Origin: Bdellovibrio sp. ZAP7
Lineage (GTDB): Bacteria > Bdellovibrionota > FAC87 > UBA2466
Assembly: GCA_945878405.1 (NCBI GenBank)
Contig: CAMCTJ010000001.1
Coordinates: forward strand, 196,304-260,303
Length of the DNA: 64,000 bases
Direction of reading: 5' to 3'
Shown piece after piece: positions 24,671-33,082 of the stretch (within the stretch, counting starts at the first letter, position 1; every line of letters begins with the position of its first letter). Both the position numbers and the translations under genes were made by a program. The notes under the pieces are model-generated. The model saw only the letters and a program-made list of their open reading frames with translations, made no database searches and was not told where the DNA came from.

Positions 24671-25465
24671 TCACCCCTTTTTTCTCATGGTTTCCAGAAC
24701 ACCTTTTACTTCTGGTTTGTACTTAGTGTTAGGAAACTGATTAAACAGTCGCTTTGCAGCATCCTCTGCGTTGTCGTACATCTTTATATGGTAATAGCTC
24801 TGTACTAATCGATAAAGCGCTTCTTCATCATACCCTAGATTACCGTAGTCCTGAAGAAGGGCAGAGTATCGGTAGGATGCGGAAAGATAGTGTTGGCGCT
24901 GATAGTAAAAGTTAGCGACGTAGTTTTCGTGTTCAGCTAGCCGTTTTCGAGCATCAATGGTGTGCTCCTTAGCCTTGGCGACGTATTCAGAAGAGGGGTG
25001 TTTTTGCTCTAGCACTCCAAAGGCCTCAATCGCTTTATAAGCAGCACTCAGATCTCGTGCGGAATCATCAGGAATTTGCTTAAAAAAGGATAATCCAATT
25101 CGGTACTGCACGTAGTCCGCTTTTGGATGGGTAGGATGAAGCTCTTTGAAGATTTCGTAGGCGCTTTCTGCTTCAATATAACTCTCCTGCTCGAAGTAGG
25201 TGTCCGCAATCCGTAGTTCTGAATCGATTGCCCGTGAGCTGTAAGGAAATCGGTTTTTGATGTCCCGATATTTCTCTAAGGCGATTAAGTAATGTTCTTC
25301 GTTGAAAGCCTCTTCAGCACTTTTAAAAAGTGCATCGGCATCTTCTCGGTTAACTTCTTTTCCGGCGCAGGCACCCAGTAGCGCGGCTAAGATCCCGCAC
25401 AAAACAACGAATCCCGCCCACTTTGTGACGATTCCTTCACATTTAATTTCCACAGAAGTCCGCAT
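24671..25465 (-). CDS. bamD: Outer membrane protein assembly factor BamD
   Basis: A 264-residue lipoprotein. After a basic N-terminus and hydrophobic core comes the lipobox LLGAC (Cys about 33). The mature part is a TPR-like array with ADALFKSAEEAFNEEHYLIALEKY and RIGLSFFKQI typical of BamD, the essential lipoprotein of the BAM complex that inserts outer-membrane barrels. GAGGG upstream supports ATG 25465. It leads a minus-strand run including the TPR protein and two barrel-like proteins. Confidence 0.9.
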   Translation of the reverse strand: MRTSVEIKCEGIVTKWAGFVVLCGILAALLGACAGKEVNREDADALFKSAEEAFNEEHYLIALEKYRDIKNRFPYSSRAIDSELRIADTYFEQESYIEAESAYEIFKELHPTHPKADYVQYRIGLSFFKQIPDDSARDLSAAYKAIEAFGVLEQKHPSSEYVAKAKEHTIDARKRLAEHENYVANFYYQRQHYLSASYRYSALLQDYGNLGYDEEALYRLVQSYYHIKMYDNAEDAAKRLFNQFPNTKYKPEVKGVLETMRKKG

Positions 25466-25609
25466 GAAATTCCCTCGTTCTTTCGGACATTACCACAGGC
25501 TCCGGGCTGGCAAAAACTATCTCTTAAGTTCTGCGGGGCGTCACACGATAAGTCTACTGTAATTAATGCGGTGCGTTTTGGTTGTGCCGTTTCAAAGGGT
25601 GAGGTTGTG

Positions 25610-25891
25610 ATGAAAAGAATGTCGAACGATTTAAGAGAAGATGTTTCTGAACTGGTTGAGAAGGTCACAGTAGAGGAAGCTCGAAATACAGTTTTAGACA
25701 AACTGGAGTCGGCTTTTAAAACTCTCGACCCAAAATCTCTGGAGGTTTTGCAGGCTTATTTCAACGGGGTCACTCTCGAAGAACTTAGCCAACAAAACGC
25801 CATCTCCGTTGACCAAACACAAGATTGGATTCGCCAAATTAAAAGACAGCTGATCACTCAGCTTCAGAGAAACAATTCTGTGAGGCACTAA
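25610..25891 (+). CDS. Small sigma-70 region-4-like helix-turn-helix protein
   Basis: A 93-residue protein whose second half, KTLDPKSLEVLQAYFNGV followed by TLEELSQQNAISVDQTQDWI, has the form of sigma-70 region 4 (the -35-binding helix-turn-helix). No region 2 is present, so it is not a complete sigma factor. The GTG-initiated longer frame (25571) is rejected: ATG 25610 has GAGG five bases upstream. Its TAA overlaps the ATG of the next gene (TAATG), starting a four-gene operon with a rhomboid protease at the end. Confidence 0.7.
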   Translation: MKRMSNDLREDVSELVEKVTVEEARNTVLDKLESAFKTLDPKSLEVLQAYFNGVTLEELSQQNAISVDQTQDWIRQIKRQLITQLQRNNSVRH

Positions 25892-26556
25892 TGGACTTCT
25901 ATCAAGATCAGATTTTCAGAGAGTTGGTTCAGGAGCTTTTGTTAGAACCCTTTGCTCAACGCCACCACTTTCATGAAAAAAATTTACTCAGTGTTTGCCA
26001 GGAAATTGAGTTGGGCTTCAATTCCCTTGATGCCCAGACAGAGAGCTATCAAAAGTCTCGGGATTCGGTTTGTTTGATTTTGAGCCATCTTGAAATATCC
26101 GGTTTATCCGAAATGCCCGAAGGAACTCTCGGCACATTCATCGGAAACAAAGGAAAAACTTCTCCACAGCCCGCTTCTTCTTTTATGGATGCCGTTGATT
26201 TTTTCGGCGCTTTAAAATTATCGGGCCAAGCGATATTAAGCTCCCAACATCTCGATCGTCTAATTGGTCAAAACTTGTGTCTGGAAATTGAAAAACAGGC
26301 TAACGCGGTTTTGATAAAAAAAACCTCTAAACATTTTTCGTTGGAACAACTCGGCAATGTGGCGCAGGCACTGGGATTGAGCCCTAAGCTAGCCGAGCTG
26401 CTTTTCTACTTCGATGAGAAAAAGAACGAGTCACTTTCATGGGAAGCTGACCTGTCTTCAGATTGGCTCTCAAAATTAGAACAGAATTTTTCAGCAGCTC
26501 TTGATTATCTCAATCAATCACTGGAGCCCAGCTTCAGGCAGGACAGGGCGGCTTGA
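25891..26556 (+). CDS. Unknown cytoplasmic protein in the rhomboid operon
   Basis: A 221-residue soluble, mostly helical protein without membrane segments or signal peptide. The N-terminus MDFYQDQIFRELVQELLLE is amphipathic; no family is recognised. Position directly after a sigma-region-4-like protein, in coupled translation, makes a role as its partner or antagonist possible, but nothing in the sequence shows it. Confidence 0.65.
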   Translation: MDFYQDQIFRELVQELLLEPFAQRHHFHEKNLLSVCQEIELGFNSLDAQTESYQKSRDSVCLILSHLEISGLSEMPEGTLGTFIGNKGKTSPQPASSFMDAVDFFGALKLSGQAILSSQHLDRLIGQNLCLEIEKQANAVLIKKTSKHFSLEQLGNVAQALGLSPKLAELLFYFDEKKNESLSWEADLSSDWLSKLEQNFSAALDYLNQSLEPSFRQDRAA

Positions 26557-26563
26557 GGGGGTT

Positions 26564-27091
26564 ATGGAACAGGCACCATTAAATAGAGAGGGAACTCCTA
26601 GTATTCAGGAGGCTCTTTCACAAGCAGAGCAGGAACATTGGCTTGAACGCCCCAATGCTCCTCTGGCTATTCGACTAGCTAGCTTTGTTCTCGACCTGAT
26701 TTTCATTTATCTGTTTATTCACGGCCAACACCGATTACTACAAGCGCTGTCTATTTACTCAGCTACTTCGACCCAAAGCACTTTGTTTTTACTAAATCCT
26801 TTTTTCCTCGGATTCGTGGATATCTTTGTCAGAACTAGCTTCCTTTTCTTTTACTTGGTTTTTTCAGTGAGCCATTTTGGGGGCACCCTCGGAAATCTCC
26901 TGCTAGGGCTTCGAGTAGTTGACGACCAATCGGGCAGGAAGTTGAGTTTAGCTCGCTCAACGACTCGCTTACTTTTCGGTGTATCCACCAATCTACTCTC
27001 CCTATCAGTGGCTATGTCTCGACCCGATGGGCGAACTCTGCATGATCTCTTGAGTAGAACCATCATTAAGAAGATTCGAGGTCGAGCATGA
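26564..27091 (+). CDS. RDD-family membrane protein
   Basis: About 176 residues with three or four hydrophobic segments. The RDD pattern shows as IRLASFVLDLIF near the start, FGGTLGNLLLGLRVVD and RPDGRTLHDLLSRT near the end. RDD proteins are small inner-membrane proteins of mostly unknown role, some ion-linked. ATG 26564 has GAGGGGG upstream; the frame upstream of it (26501) is out of the coding signal. It overlaps the rhomboid start by four bases. Confidence 0.8.
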   Translation: MEQAPLNREGTPSIQEALSQAEQEHWLERPNAPLAIRLASFVLDLIFIYLFIHGQHRLLQALSIYSATSTQSTLFLLNPFFLGFVDIFVRTSFLFFYLVFSVSHFGGTLGNLLLGLRVVDDQSGRKLSLARSTTRLLFGVSTNLLSLSVAMSRPDGRTLHDLLSRTIIKKIRGRA

Positions 27092-28350
27092 TTCTGTTGG
27101 TACCGACATCTCCGGAGGTTCCTCGATTTCATCGCCCTACGTGGGGCGTCTCTTGGATTGTCGCCCTGCTTTTGATCGTTTGTTATGTTCAGTTCTATCC
27201 CACGGTTCAGGCGGATCAAGACTACATTGATCATTTTCAAGGCTTGAAAGAAGATGGCTTTCTAAAGGACCCAGCTGCCGAAGCTAAATATCTTTCAGAG
27301 AGACCTCTTTTAAGCTTAACGATTTCACCTAAGAGCTGGAGCGTGGAGCGTGCGATCTTCTCAAACTTCATTCATGGGGGAGCTCTTCACCTCATCCTTA
27401 ATCTTATCGGTGTCATCGCCGGAGTAAGAATTTGCACAACGTTTATTCCTTTTTTATGCACATTTTCTATTTTTATAGTCGGAGGAACGCTGGGCCTTCT
27501 TTCCAGTATTTGGATAACAACTCCTGGGGTTGGAGATTATGTTCCTCATTTGGGGGCAAGCGCTGGCCTTTTTGCGCTGATGGGAACTTATTACGTCTAT
27601 AATTTTAGATTTAGAACGTCCTACTTCTTTTGGTTCCCCAGCAAGCATGGCCAAATTTCGCTCAAGACAAGTTGGTTTTTCTTCTTGGATGTCATTCTTT
27701 TGGAGCTCCTCCTTTCCACAGCACAGTTTCTTCCAAGCTCTTTTGATGGAGTGGATCATATTGCACACGTGGGCGGCTTCATTTCGGGTTGTTTCTTGGC
27801 GCTTGCCTTAAGGGCTTTTCAACGTTGGCCCTCAATGCTTCAAACTCGCGGCGAGTTTCTTTACTGGACAACTTTTCTGGGAGAGAAATTAAAGAGTTCT
27901 GGATTTGATCCGGTTCAGGCTACCTTCGTCGGATGGATGGAGTTACTGAAGATCAATTTTTTTAATGACCAACTCAAATCAAAACTCGCTCGGCATTTAG
28001 CCAATCATTCCGCTTCTTTTTCAGATGAGCAAATCAAAGCTGCCATGCGATTTTTTGGGCCCACTTTTATCCGTTTGTTTCCAGCGGATATGGCTTCCCT
28101 GATTCAAGCCCTCAATCAAAACAAACAGTCTTTACCGCTCGAATGGTTGAAAAGGATTCCCTACGACAACATCATTTGCATATCTAAAACTCTTGCCACC
28201 TCTAAAGAAAACGAAGGAGATATTCTTATCCTAGTCTCGTCTTACCAAAGAGCTCACCAATCAAACAAAAGACTGAGTCAGCGACTCGAGGTTTTGATCA
28301 AACAAATGGAGAAGGTCACACCGAACCGTTTGCAGGCTTCTGGGGAGTAG
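27088..28350 (+). CDS. Rhomboid-family intramembrane serine protease
   Basis: A 420-residue protein. The rhomboid signatures are intact: HGGALHLILNLI (the His/Asn of helix 2), the catalytic Ser in GASAGLFALMG, and the catalytic His in DHIAHVGGF. About 160 residues of cytoplasmic C-terminal region follow the membrane core, longer than in GlpG. The 3' end of the gene overlaps the convergent gene by 35 bases. Substrates are unknown; partner genes suggest membrane-signal processing. RDD stop and this ATG overlap (ATGA). Confidence 0.9.
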   Translation: MILLVPTSPEVPRFHRPTWGVSWIVALLLIVCYVQFYPTVQADQDYIDHFQGLKEDGFLKDPAAEAKYLSERPLLSLTISPKSWSVERAIFSNFIHGGALHLILNLIGVIAGVRICTTFIPFLCTFSIFIVGGTLGLLSSIWITTPGVGDYVPHLGASAGLFALMGTYYVYNFRFRTSYFFWFPSKHGQISLKTSWFFFLDVILLELLLSTAQFLPSSFDGVDHIAHVGGFISGCFLALALRAFQRWPSMLQTRGEFLYWTTFLGEKLKSSGFDPVQATFVGWMELLKINFFNDQLKSKLARHLANHSASFSDEQIKAAMRFFGPTFIRLFPADMASLIQALNQNKQSLPLEWLKRIPYDNIICISKTLATSKENEGDILILVSSYQRAHQSNKRLSQRLEVLIKQMEKVTPNRLQASGE

Positions 28351-29158
28351 CTCCGCCGGGCCGATACTGCCGGTACTTCCACCTAAGAAAATATCCCGAG
28401 CCAAAAAAGACTGCCGAAAGAACAATGAAGGGCCACACCGGCAGAAGAATCATGCCCATAATGAATCTCATATAGATATACGGAAGAAACGTGTTCCAAC
28501 CCAAGAAGCAGAGAAATTTTCCTAGGGCAAAGACGTGGCTACCCCATTGATATCCCCCGAGGCCATCCACGATTTCTGGGGATTCAAAGTTTTCAGGAGC
28601 GACCAACTCCGGATGTTCGGTCGTGACCTTAGCGGCCTCTAAATTCACTCTCTCAAGAATTGCGGCATTTTCTCGAACACATCGGTATTCAAGCCAAAAA
28701 GTCTTGATGTTGTAAGCAAAGGTGAGCCAGGCCATCAGGCCATGGAGCGTTGACCAAAAAGAGCTTCTTGCAGTGGAGAGAGCCCCTCCAAGAAAAGCAG
28801 TTATTAATATCATCAGGATCGCATAAAGAGCTGGAGGGAAAGTAATTTTTCTAAACGATTTCGTCTGTCCGACAAATTCCGGATTTAAGTGAAGATCTTG
28901 GACCAACTCTCGAGTGTCTTTGCCAGCACCGGTAAAGATACCAAAAATTAAACAATGGGCGGAAATGGCGAAAAAAGCGGCTGTCAGGCTAAACATTAAA
29001 TGACTTGGATGTCCCAAATACCCTAAAAGGAGGGCTAAGCCCAAAAGACCCGAACTAAGAATGGAGGAGAATCCAAAAAAACCTGTCATTTGGCTTCGCA
29101 CCCTAGCCGAAACCATCCATCCACGCAAGATTTTGAGCGTTCGGCCCCCGAAGACCAT
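28316..29158 (-). CDS. Multi-pass membrane protein of unknown function
   Basis: A 280-residue protein with about six hydrophobic segments and a polar middle loop (residues 185-205). No family recognised. The start is uncertain: the frame runs to ATG 29158, which lies 35 bases from the preferred start of the divergent transketolase gene, but in-frame ATG codons at 29116 and 29089 are also possible and would free more room for promoters. It overlaps the convergent rhomboid gene by 35 bases. Confidence 0.7.
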   Translation of the reverse strand: MVFGGRTLKILRGWMVSARVRSQMTGFFGFSSILSSGLLGLALLLGYLGHPSHLMFSLTAAFFAISAHCLIFGIFTGAGKDTRELVQDLHLNPEFVGQTKSFRKITFPPALYAILMILITAFLGGALSTARSSFWSTLHGLMAWLTFAYNIKTFWLEYRCVRENAAILERVNLEAAKVTTEHPELVAPENFESPEIVDGLGGYQWGSHVFALGKFLCFLGWNTFLPYIYMRFIMGMILLPVWPFIVLSAVFFGSGYFLRWKYRQYRPGGATPQKPANGSV

Positions 29159-29193
29159 TGCAGGTTTATGGCCATCCGATTATAAGAATTCCA

Positions 29194-30042
29194 ATGTTAA
29201 GTTCACGAGTTCCTTTAAGGCTTCCGCAGTCCGAATTAGAATCTATTTCCCTGAAATGCCGGAGGCTTATTCTTACGATGCTTGAAAAAGCCCAGAGTGG
29301 ACATCCGGGGGGCTCACTTTCGGCAATTGATTTGATTACTGCTCTGTTTTTTCATGAAATGCAGATGGACCCCACAGATGCGGCTTGGGAAGACCGAGAT
29401 CGATTCGTTCTCTCTAAGGGCCATGGAGTTCCGGCCTTATATACAGTTTTGTCTCAACGGGGAGTTCTTCCTGAGTCAGAATTATCCACTTTGCGTCGGA
29501 TTAACTCTCGACTACAGGGACATCCTGATCGCGTTCTTTTTCCATTCGTTGAAGCCTCTACTGGCTCTCTGGGGCAAGGGCTTTCTATTGCACAGGGAAT
29601 TGCATTAGCGCTGAAGCTTCAAAAGAAAACAGCGCGCGTTTTTTGTTTAATGGGCGACGGAGAAACCCAAGAAGGGCAGATTTGGGAGACTGCTATGTCG
29701 GCCCCGAAATACAAGCTAAATAATTTGGTCGCACTCTTAGATAACAACAACGGCCAAATTGATGGTCACGTAACGGAAGTCATGGATCTCGAACCGATTG
29801 CGGAAAAATGGCGCGCTTTCAACTGGGCCGTTCACAAGATTAATGGACATTCTTTTTCTGAAATTATTTCAGCACTTGAAAAAGCTCGAACTGAGAAAGA
29901 TCGACCTACTCTTATTTTAGCAAAAACAGTCAAGGGCAAGGGTGTGTCGTTCATGGAGGATAAGATCGGCTGGCATGGAGTTGCTCCCACTGCTGAAGAA
30001 CTTAAAAAAGCCCTCGAAGAGTTAAAAGGGGAGAAATCCTAA
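29194..30042 (+). CDS. Transketolase, N-terminal subunit
   Basis: About 282 residues, the TPP-binding half of a split transketolase. GHPGGSLSAIDL, SKGHGVPALYTVL, the TPP motif GDGETQEGQIWE and LDNNNGQIDG are typical. The start at ATG 29194 is chosen because TTG 29158 overlaps the divergent gene. Its TAA overlaps the ATG of the C-terminal subunit (TAATG), so the halves are co-translated. Together they link the pentose phosphate pathway and glycolysis. Confidence 0.93.
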   Translation: MLSSRVPLRLPQSELESISLKCRRLILTMLEKAQSGHPGGSLSAIDLITALFFHEMQMDPTDAAWEDRDRFVLSKGHGVPALYTVLSQRGVLPESELSTLRRINSRLQGHPDRVLFPFVEASTGSLGQGLSIAQGIALALKLQKKTARVFCLMGDGETQEGQIWETAMSAPKYKLNNLVALLDNNNGQIDGHVTEVMDLEPIAEKWRAFNWAVHKINGHSFSEIISALEKARTEKDRPTLILAKTVKGKGVSFMEDKIGWHGVAPTAEELKKALEELKGEKS

Positions 30043-30962
30043 TGGGTGCAAAAGCAACTCGGGATAGTTTTGGCGAAGCGGTCCGGGATCTTGGAAAAGA
30101 AAATCCTGCCATTGTCGTTTTAGATGCCGACCTAAGTGTCAGCACGAAGAGCGTTACTTTTGCAAAATCATTTCCTGATCGTTTTTTTCAGATGGGAATT
30201 GCAGAAGCCAACATGATAGGCACTGCCGCGGGAATGGCTTTCTCGGGTCTCATTCCTTTTTGCTGTAGTTTTGGCTGCTTTCTCACCGGAAAATATGAAA
30301 CGATTCGAGTCTCTGTTGGATATTCAAAAGCAAATGTAAAGCTGGTGGGAACTCACGCAGGTTTAGGGATTGGTGAAGATGGTTACACTCAAATGGGTTT
30401 AGAGGACATGAACCTCATGCGAGGATTACCAGGGATGACCGTAATCAATCCAAGTGATGACAAAACAACACGAGCTGCCGTTCGGTTCGCGGTTGAACAC
30501 CAAGGGCCTGTTTATTTACGTCTTACCCGTCAAAAGCTTCCGGATCTTCATGCCTCTGAATCTGTTTTTAAAGTGGGCAAAGGAATCGTCCTGAAAAAAG
30601 GCGCTAAGCTTGCTCTCATTGGTACGGGCGGAACGGTAGCAGAAGCTCTTCAGGCTTCCGAAAACCTTGCTGACCGTAATCCGTGGGTAATTGATATTCA
30701 CACGGTTAAGCCAATCGACAAAGACCTGCTGAAAACTTTGGCCCACGAATGCACTCACATTGTGACTGTGGAAGATCACAACATCATTGGCGGATTGGGA
30801 TCCGCCGTGGCGGAAGTCTTGAGTGAAACTGGGTTTCAAGGAAAGCTCCTGAGACTCGGAGTTCAAGATACTTATGGAGAATCAGGACTCCCTGATGAAC
30901 TGTTTGAAAAGTATGGATTCTCGGCTCATCAAATTGCTCAAAAAGTAAACGATTGGTGCTAG
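30042..30962 (+). CDS. Transketolase, C-terminal subunit
   Basis: A 306-residue pyrimidine-binding and C-terminal part of split transketolase. FFQMGIAEANMIGTAAGMAF carries the conserved Glu region, THAGLGIGEDGYTQMGLEDM gives the usual active-site stretch, and IIGGLGSAVAEVL is in the C-terminal domain. Family resemblance to DXS exists, but the split arrangement and the G-D-G subunit upstream favour transketolase. Confidence 0.93.
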   Translation: MGAKATRDSFGEAVRDLGKENPAIVVLDADLSVSTKSVTFAKSFPDRFFQMGIAEANMIGTAAGMAFSGLIPFCCSFGCFLTGKYETIRVSVGYSKANVKLVGTHAGLGIGEDGYTQMGLEDMNLMRGLPGMTVINPSDDKTTRAAVRFAVEHQGPVYLRLTRQKLPDLHASESVFKVGKGIVLKKGAKLALIGTGGTVAEALQASENLADRNPWVIDIHTVKPIDKDLLKTLAHECTHIVTVEDHNIIGGLGSAVAEVLSETGFQGKLLRLGVQDTYGESGLPDELFEKYGFSAHQIAQKVNDWC

Positions 30963-31124
30963 AGTAGGTTTTCACTTCTGCACCCACAAAAAAGCTCATG
31001 TTTTCATGTGTTTATAGTCACTCCCCTGGATCAGTGTCCAACCTGTAGTCAAATTGAGAATACAGTTCTCGGCTAAAAATCTGGCCGTTCGAATGCAGTG
31101 TTTAGCAATTGGAAAAACATTTTT

Positions 31125-32042
31125 ATGTACGGCTTATTCTTTATTTTAATGCTGGGATTTTTTCTCTCGGCGTCAGTCCACGCGGATTGCTCAGACGGTG
31201 TCTGCACCCTCAATAGTAGACCTGTAGCCCCAGAGACTCGCGAAGTAGCTGGAAAAGAAAAAGAAGAATCATCAGAAAACGAACCCCGCCCTTACAATAT
31301 TCCACTTCCTGGCGGTGGCTCTTACCAGGCAACCGAAAAAGAATATCAACAATGGGTCACGCAACAACAGAAGACCCAGCAACGCCAACAAATGCAGCAA
31401 CAAATTCAAAACCAACTTCAAGGCCTCATGGGTGGTGGTGGCGGGGGCGGGTCGGGCGGCGGTGGAGGCGGCGGAGGAGGAGGCGGCGGTGGTGGATCCG
31501 GGGGCGGTGGTAAATCGTCTGGAAACTCGAATGCGATAAAGCCATTAGAGGCATCTGCTTTTGGACAAATTCCTAATTTTTCATCGAACCCATCTCAAAA
31601 GGCGCTTGAGGAATTGGTCGGTCAATCTGGAAAACCGGATTCTGATTCCCAACAGTTTTTGGATGAGATTAAAAAGCAAATTGAAGAGTCAGCAAAGAGA
31701 CCCGCGCCAACTCAGCTCAATGCAAAACTGACTAGTGGAATCAATGACCTTAATCAGCTGATTATGGAAACCCTAGCAGCACTTCAGGCTCTTCCCGCAA
31801 CGCTTTCTAGTAATGAACAACTACTTAAAAATGCGAGGAGCATCAAAAAGCACCGTGCAGTGGGAAGGCCTCTAGAGGTTCCAAGAGATCGGGGTATTGT
31901 GGTGGGGCAATCTTATTCAACTATGATGGGCGGGCGAGGAATAGCAAGTTTGGCCAGTGGGACCGTTCCCAAAGCTCCGGAGCCAGTCATAGAAGCTCCG
32001 AGAAGGGGACGTTCTTTAAGATCCTCTCACCATCGCAGGTAA
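31125..32042 (+). CDS. Secreted low-complexity Gly/Gln-rich protein
   Basis: About 305 residues. A signal peptide (MYGLFFILMLGFFLSASVHA) is followed by two Cys (CSDGVC), an acidic stretch, a Gln-rich probable helix and then a 27-residue run of Gly with two Ser, encoded by 31431-31512. The C-terminal part is polar with a strongly basic end (RRGRSLRSSHHRR). No enzymatic motif is visible; surface or periplasmic structural roles are possible. The frame also opens at GTG 31098; neither start has a strong ribosome-binding site. Confidence 0.65.
   Translation: MYGLFFILMLGFFLSASVHADCSDGVCTLNSRPVAPETREVAGKEKEESSENEPRPYNIPLPGGGSYQATEKEYQQWVTQQQKTQQRQQMQQQIQNQLQGLMGGGGGGGSGGGGGGGGGGGGGGSGGGGKSSGNSNAIKPLEASAFGQIPNFSSNPSQKALEELVGQSGKPDSDSQQFLDEIKKQIEESAKRPAPTQLNAKLTSGINDLNQLIMETLAALQALPATLSSNEQLLKNARSIKKHRAVGRPLEVPRDRGIVVGQSYSTMMGGRGIASLASGTVPKAPEPVIEAPRRGRSLRSSHHRR
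31431..31512 (+). repeat. GGN-rich tract encoding polyglycine
   Basis: About 80 bases of mixed GGN codons, nearly all G, interrupted by TCG and TCC. The mix of GGT, GGC, GGA and GGG shows selection for glycine and not a recent simple-repeat expansion. It encodes the Gly tract of the secreted protein. Confidence 0.85.
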
Positions 32043-32047
32043 CTCTT

Positions 32048-32881
32048 CTAGTTGAGAATCTCTCGATAGCCTTTCAGCATTTGCGTGAGTTTTTTTATTT
32101 CGTGAACATCTTCAGCTTGCGGTCGAACTTCTAAATAGTGCTTCAAATCGTCCATTGCTTTTGAAAAGTATTCCATCTCGCAATAGAGAATTCCGCGATC
32201 CCTAGTAAACTCTGGGTTTTCTGGGAAAAGAGAAGTTAAGATCTCAACTGCACGAAGTGCCTCAACGGCTTGGCTTCTCAGGATATAAATATGTTTGAGT
32301 TGTTGCACAAGACGGGAGATGAGCTGGGTAGAGTTTACTTTTTCAAAAAGACTTGCCGACAGCATTCGACTTTTGTGTAATGCAGACCGAAACTTTTTCT
32401 GAAACTCTTCTTGTGAGAGGAGTTTTCCTTGGTCGAAAACATCGACATAAAAGTCCATTCCCTCGGAATGGATCCTCATTAAATAATAAGAAGGAAGAGC
32501 CAAGCACTCGTACGAAAGTCCAAGTCCTTCAGCAAAAATACTGTAAATCACGGCCATGCAAAGCGGACTTGCGATCTGTTTTTCTAATACCAAGTGAAGA
32601 TAATAACGGTTGGGATCATCAATCACCTGTTTATATTTTTCACTTTTCCCTTCAATACCAAGGACTTTAAATATCACATGGTTGATTGCTTCCACTACAG
32701 CGAAGGGATCTTCCTTAGATTTGTCAGCGCGCACTCGAGCCTGTTCAATCGAGTGCTCAAGCTGGTCGACATAGGATTGAGTTTCAAAAGCAGAATCCTG
32801 AATCTGGCCGACCAAAAGACTTCCTTCAAGCAAGTTATTATTGCGAATACAGTCTAATAAAGCTGCCTTGGCAGTTTGCAT
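32048..32881 (-). CDS. SirB1/transglutaminase-like protein with TPR tail
   Basis: A 277-residue protein. The middle part (NRYYLHLVLEKQIASPLCMAVIYSIFAEGLGL) matches the SirB1 family, where NxxLxxVLExRxGxPISLxxxY is usual; here GIPIS is changed to ASPLC. A DVF segment and C-terminal TPR-like helices (about 205-270) follow, as in many SirB1 proteins. Function is unknown; the fold is transglutaminase-like but no catalytic triad is evident. It ends five bases from the convergent Gly-rich gene. Confidence 0.78.
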   Translation of the reverse strand: MQTAKAALLDCIRNNNLLEGSLLVGQIQDSAFETQSYVDQLEHSIEQARVRADKSKEDPFAVVEAINHVIFKVLGIEGKSEKYKQVIDDPNRYYLHLVLEKQIASPLCMAVIYSIFAEGLGLSYECLALPSYYLMRIHSEGMDFYVDVFDQGKLLSQEEFQKKFRSALHKSRMLSASLFEKVNSTQLISRLVQQLKHIYILRSQAVEALRAVEILTSLFPENPEFTRDRGILYCEMEYFSKAMDDLKHYLEVRPQAEDVHEIKKLTQMLKGYREILN

Positions 32882-32906
32882 ATGAACTTTCGTTTAAGGA
32901 TTTAAG

Positions 32907-33050
32907 ATGAAAAAACGCGAAGAAAAAAGAACCTACAAATTTAAGTTTATCGACCACACTAAAAAAATCAATGTCGGTTCCCTGACGCTTTTGATTGGGT
33001 CATTCGCACCGCATACAATCCACAACACCGCGCTTCTTTATAAAGGTTGA
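32907..33050 (+). CDS. Candidate small basic protein (47 residues)
   Basis: A short frame opens with MKKREEKRTYKFKF and has AAGGA six bases before its ATG, one of the better ribosome-binding sites nearby. It fills the gap 32882-33082 between two genes and ends 33 bases before radA. It could be a real small protein or a leader peptide for radA. There is no homology I recognise. Confidence 0.35.
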   Translation: MKKREEKRTYKFKFIDHTKKINVGSLTLLIGSFAPHTIHNTALLYKG

Positions 33051-33082
33051 CGTAGCTAAATACGGCTGGGAAAACAAAACCT

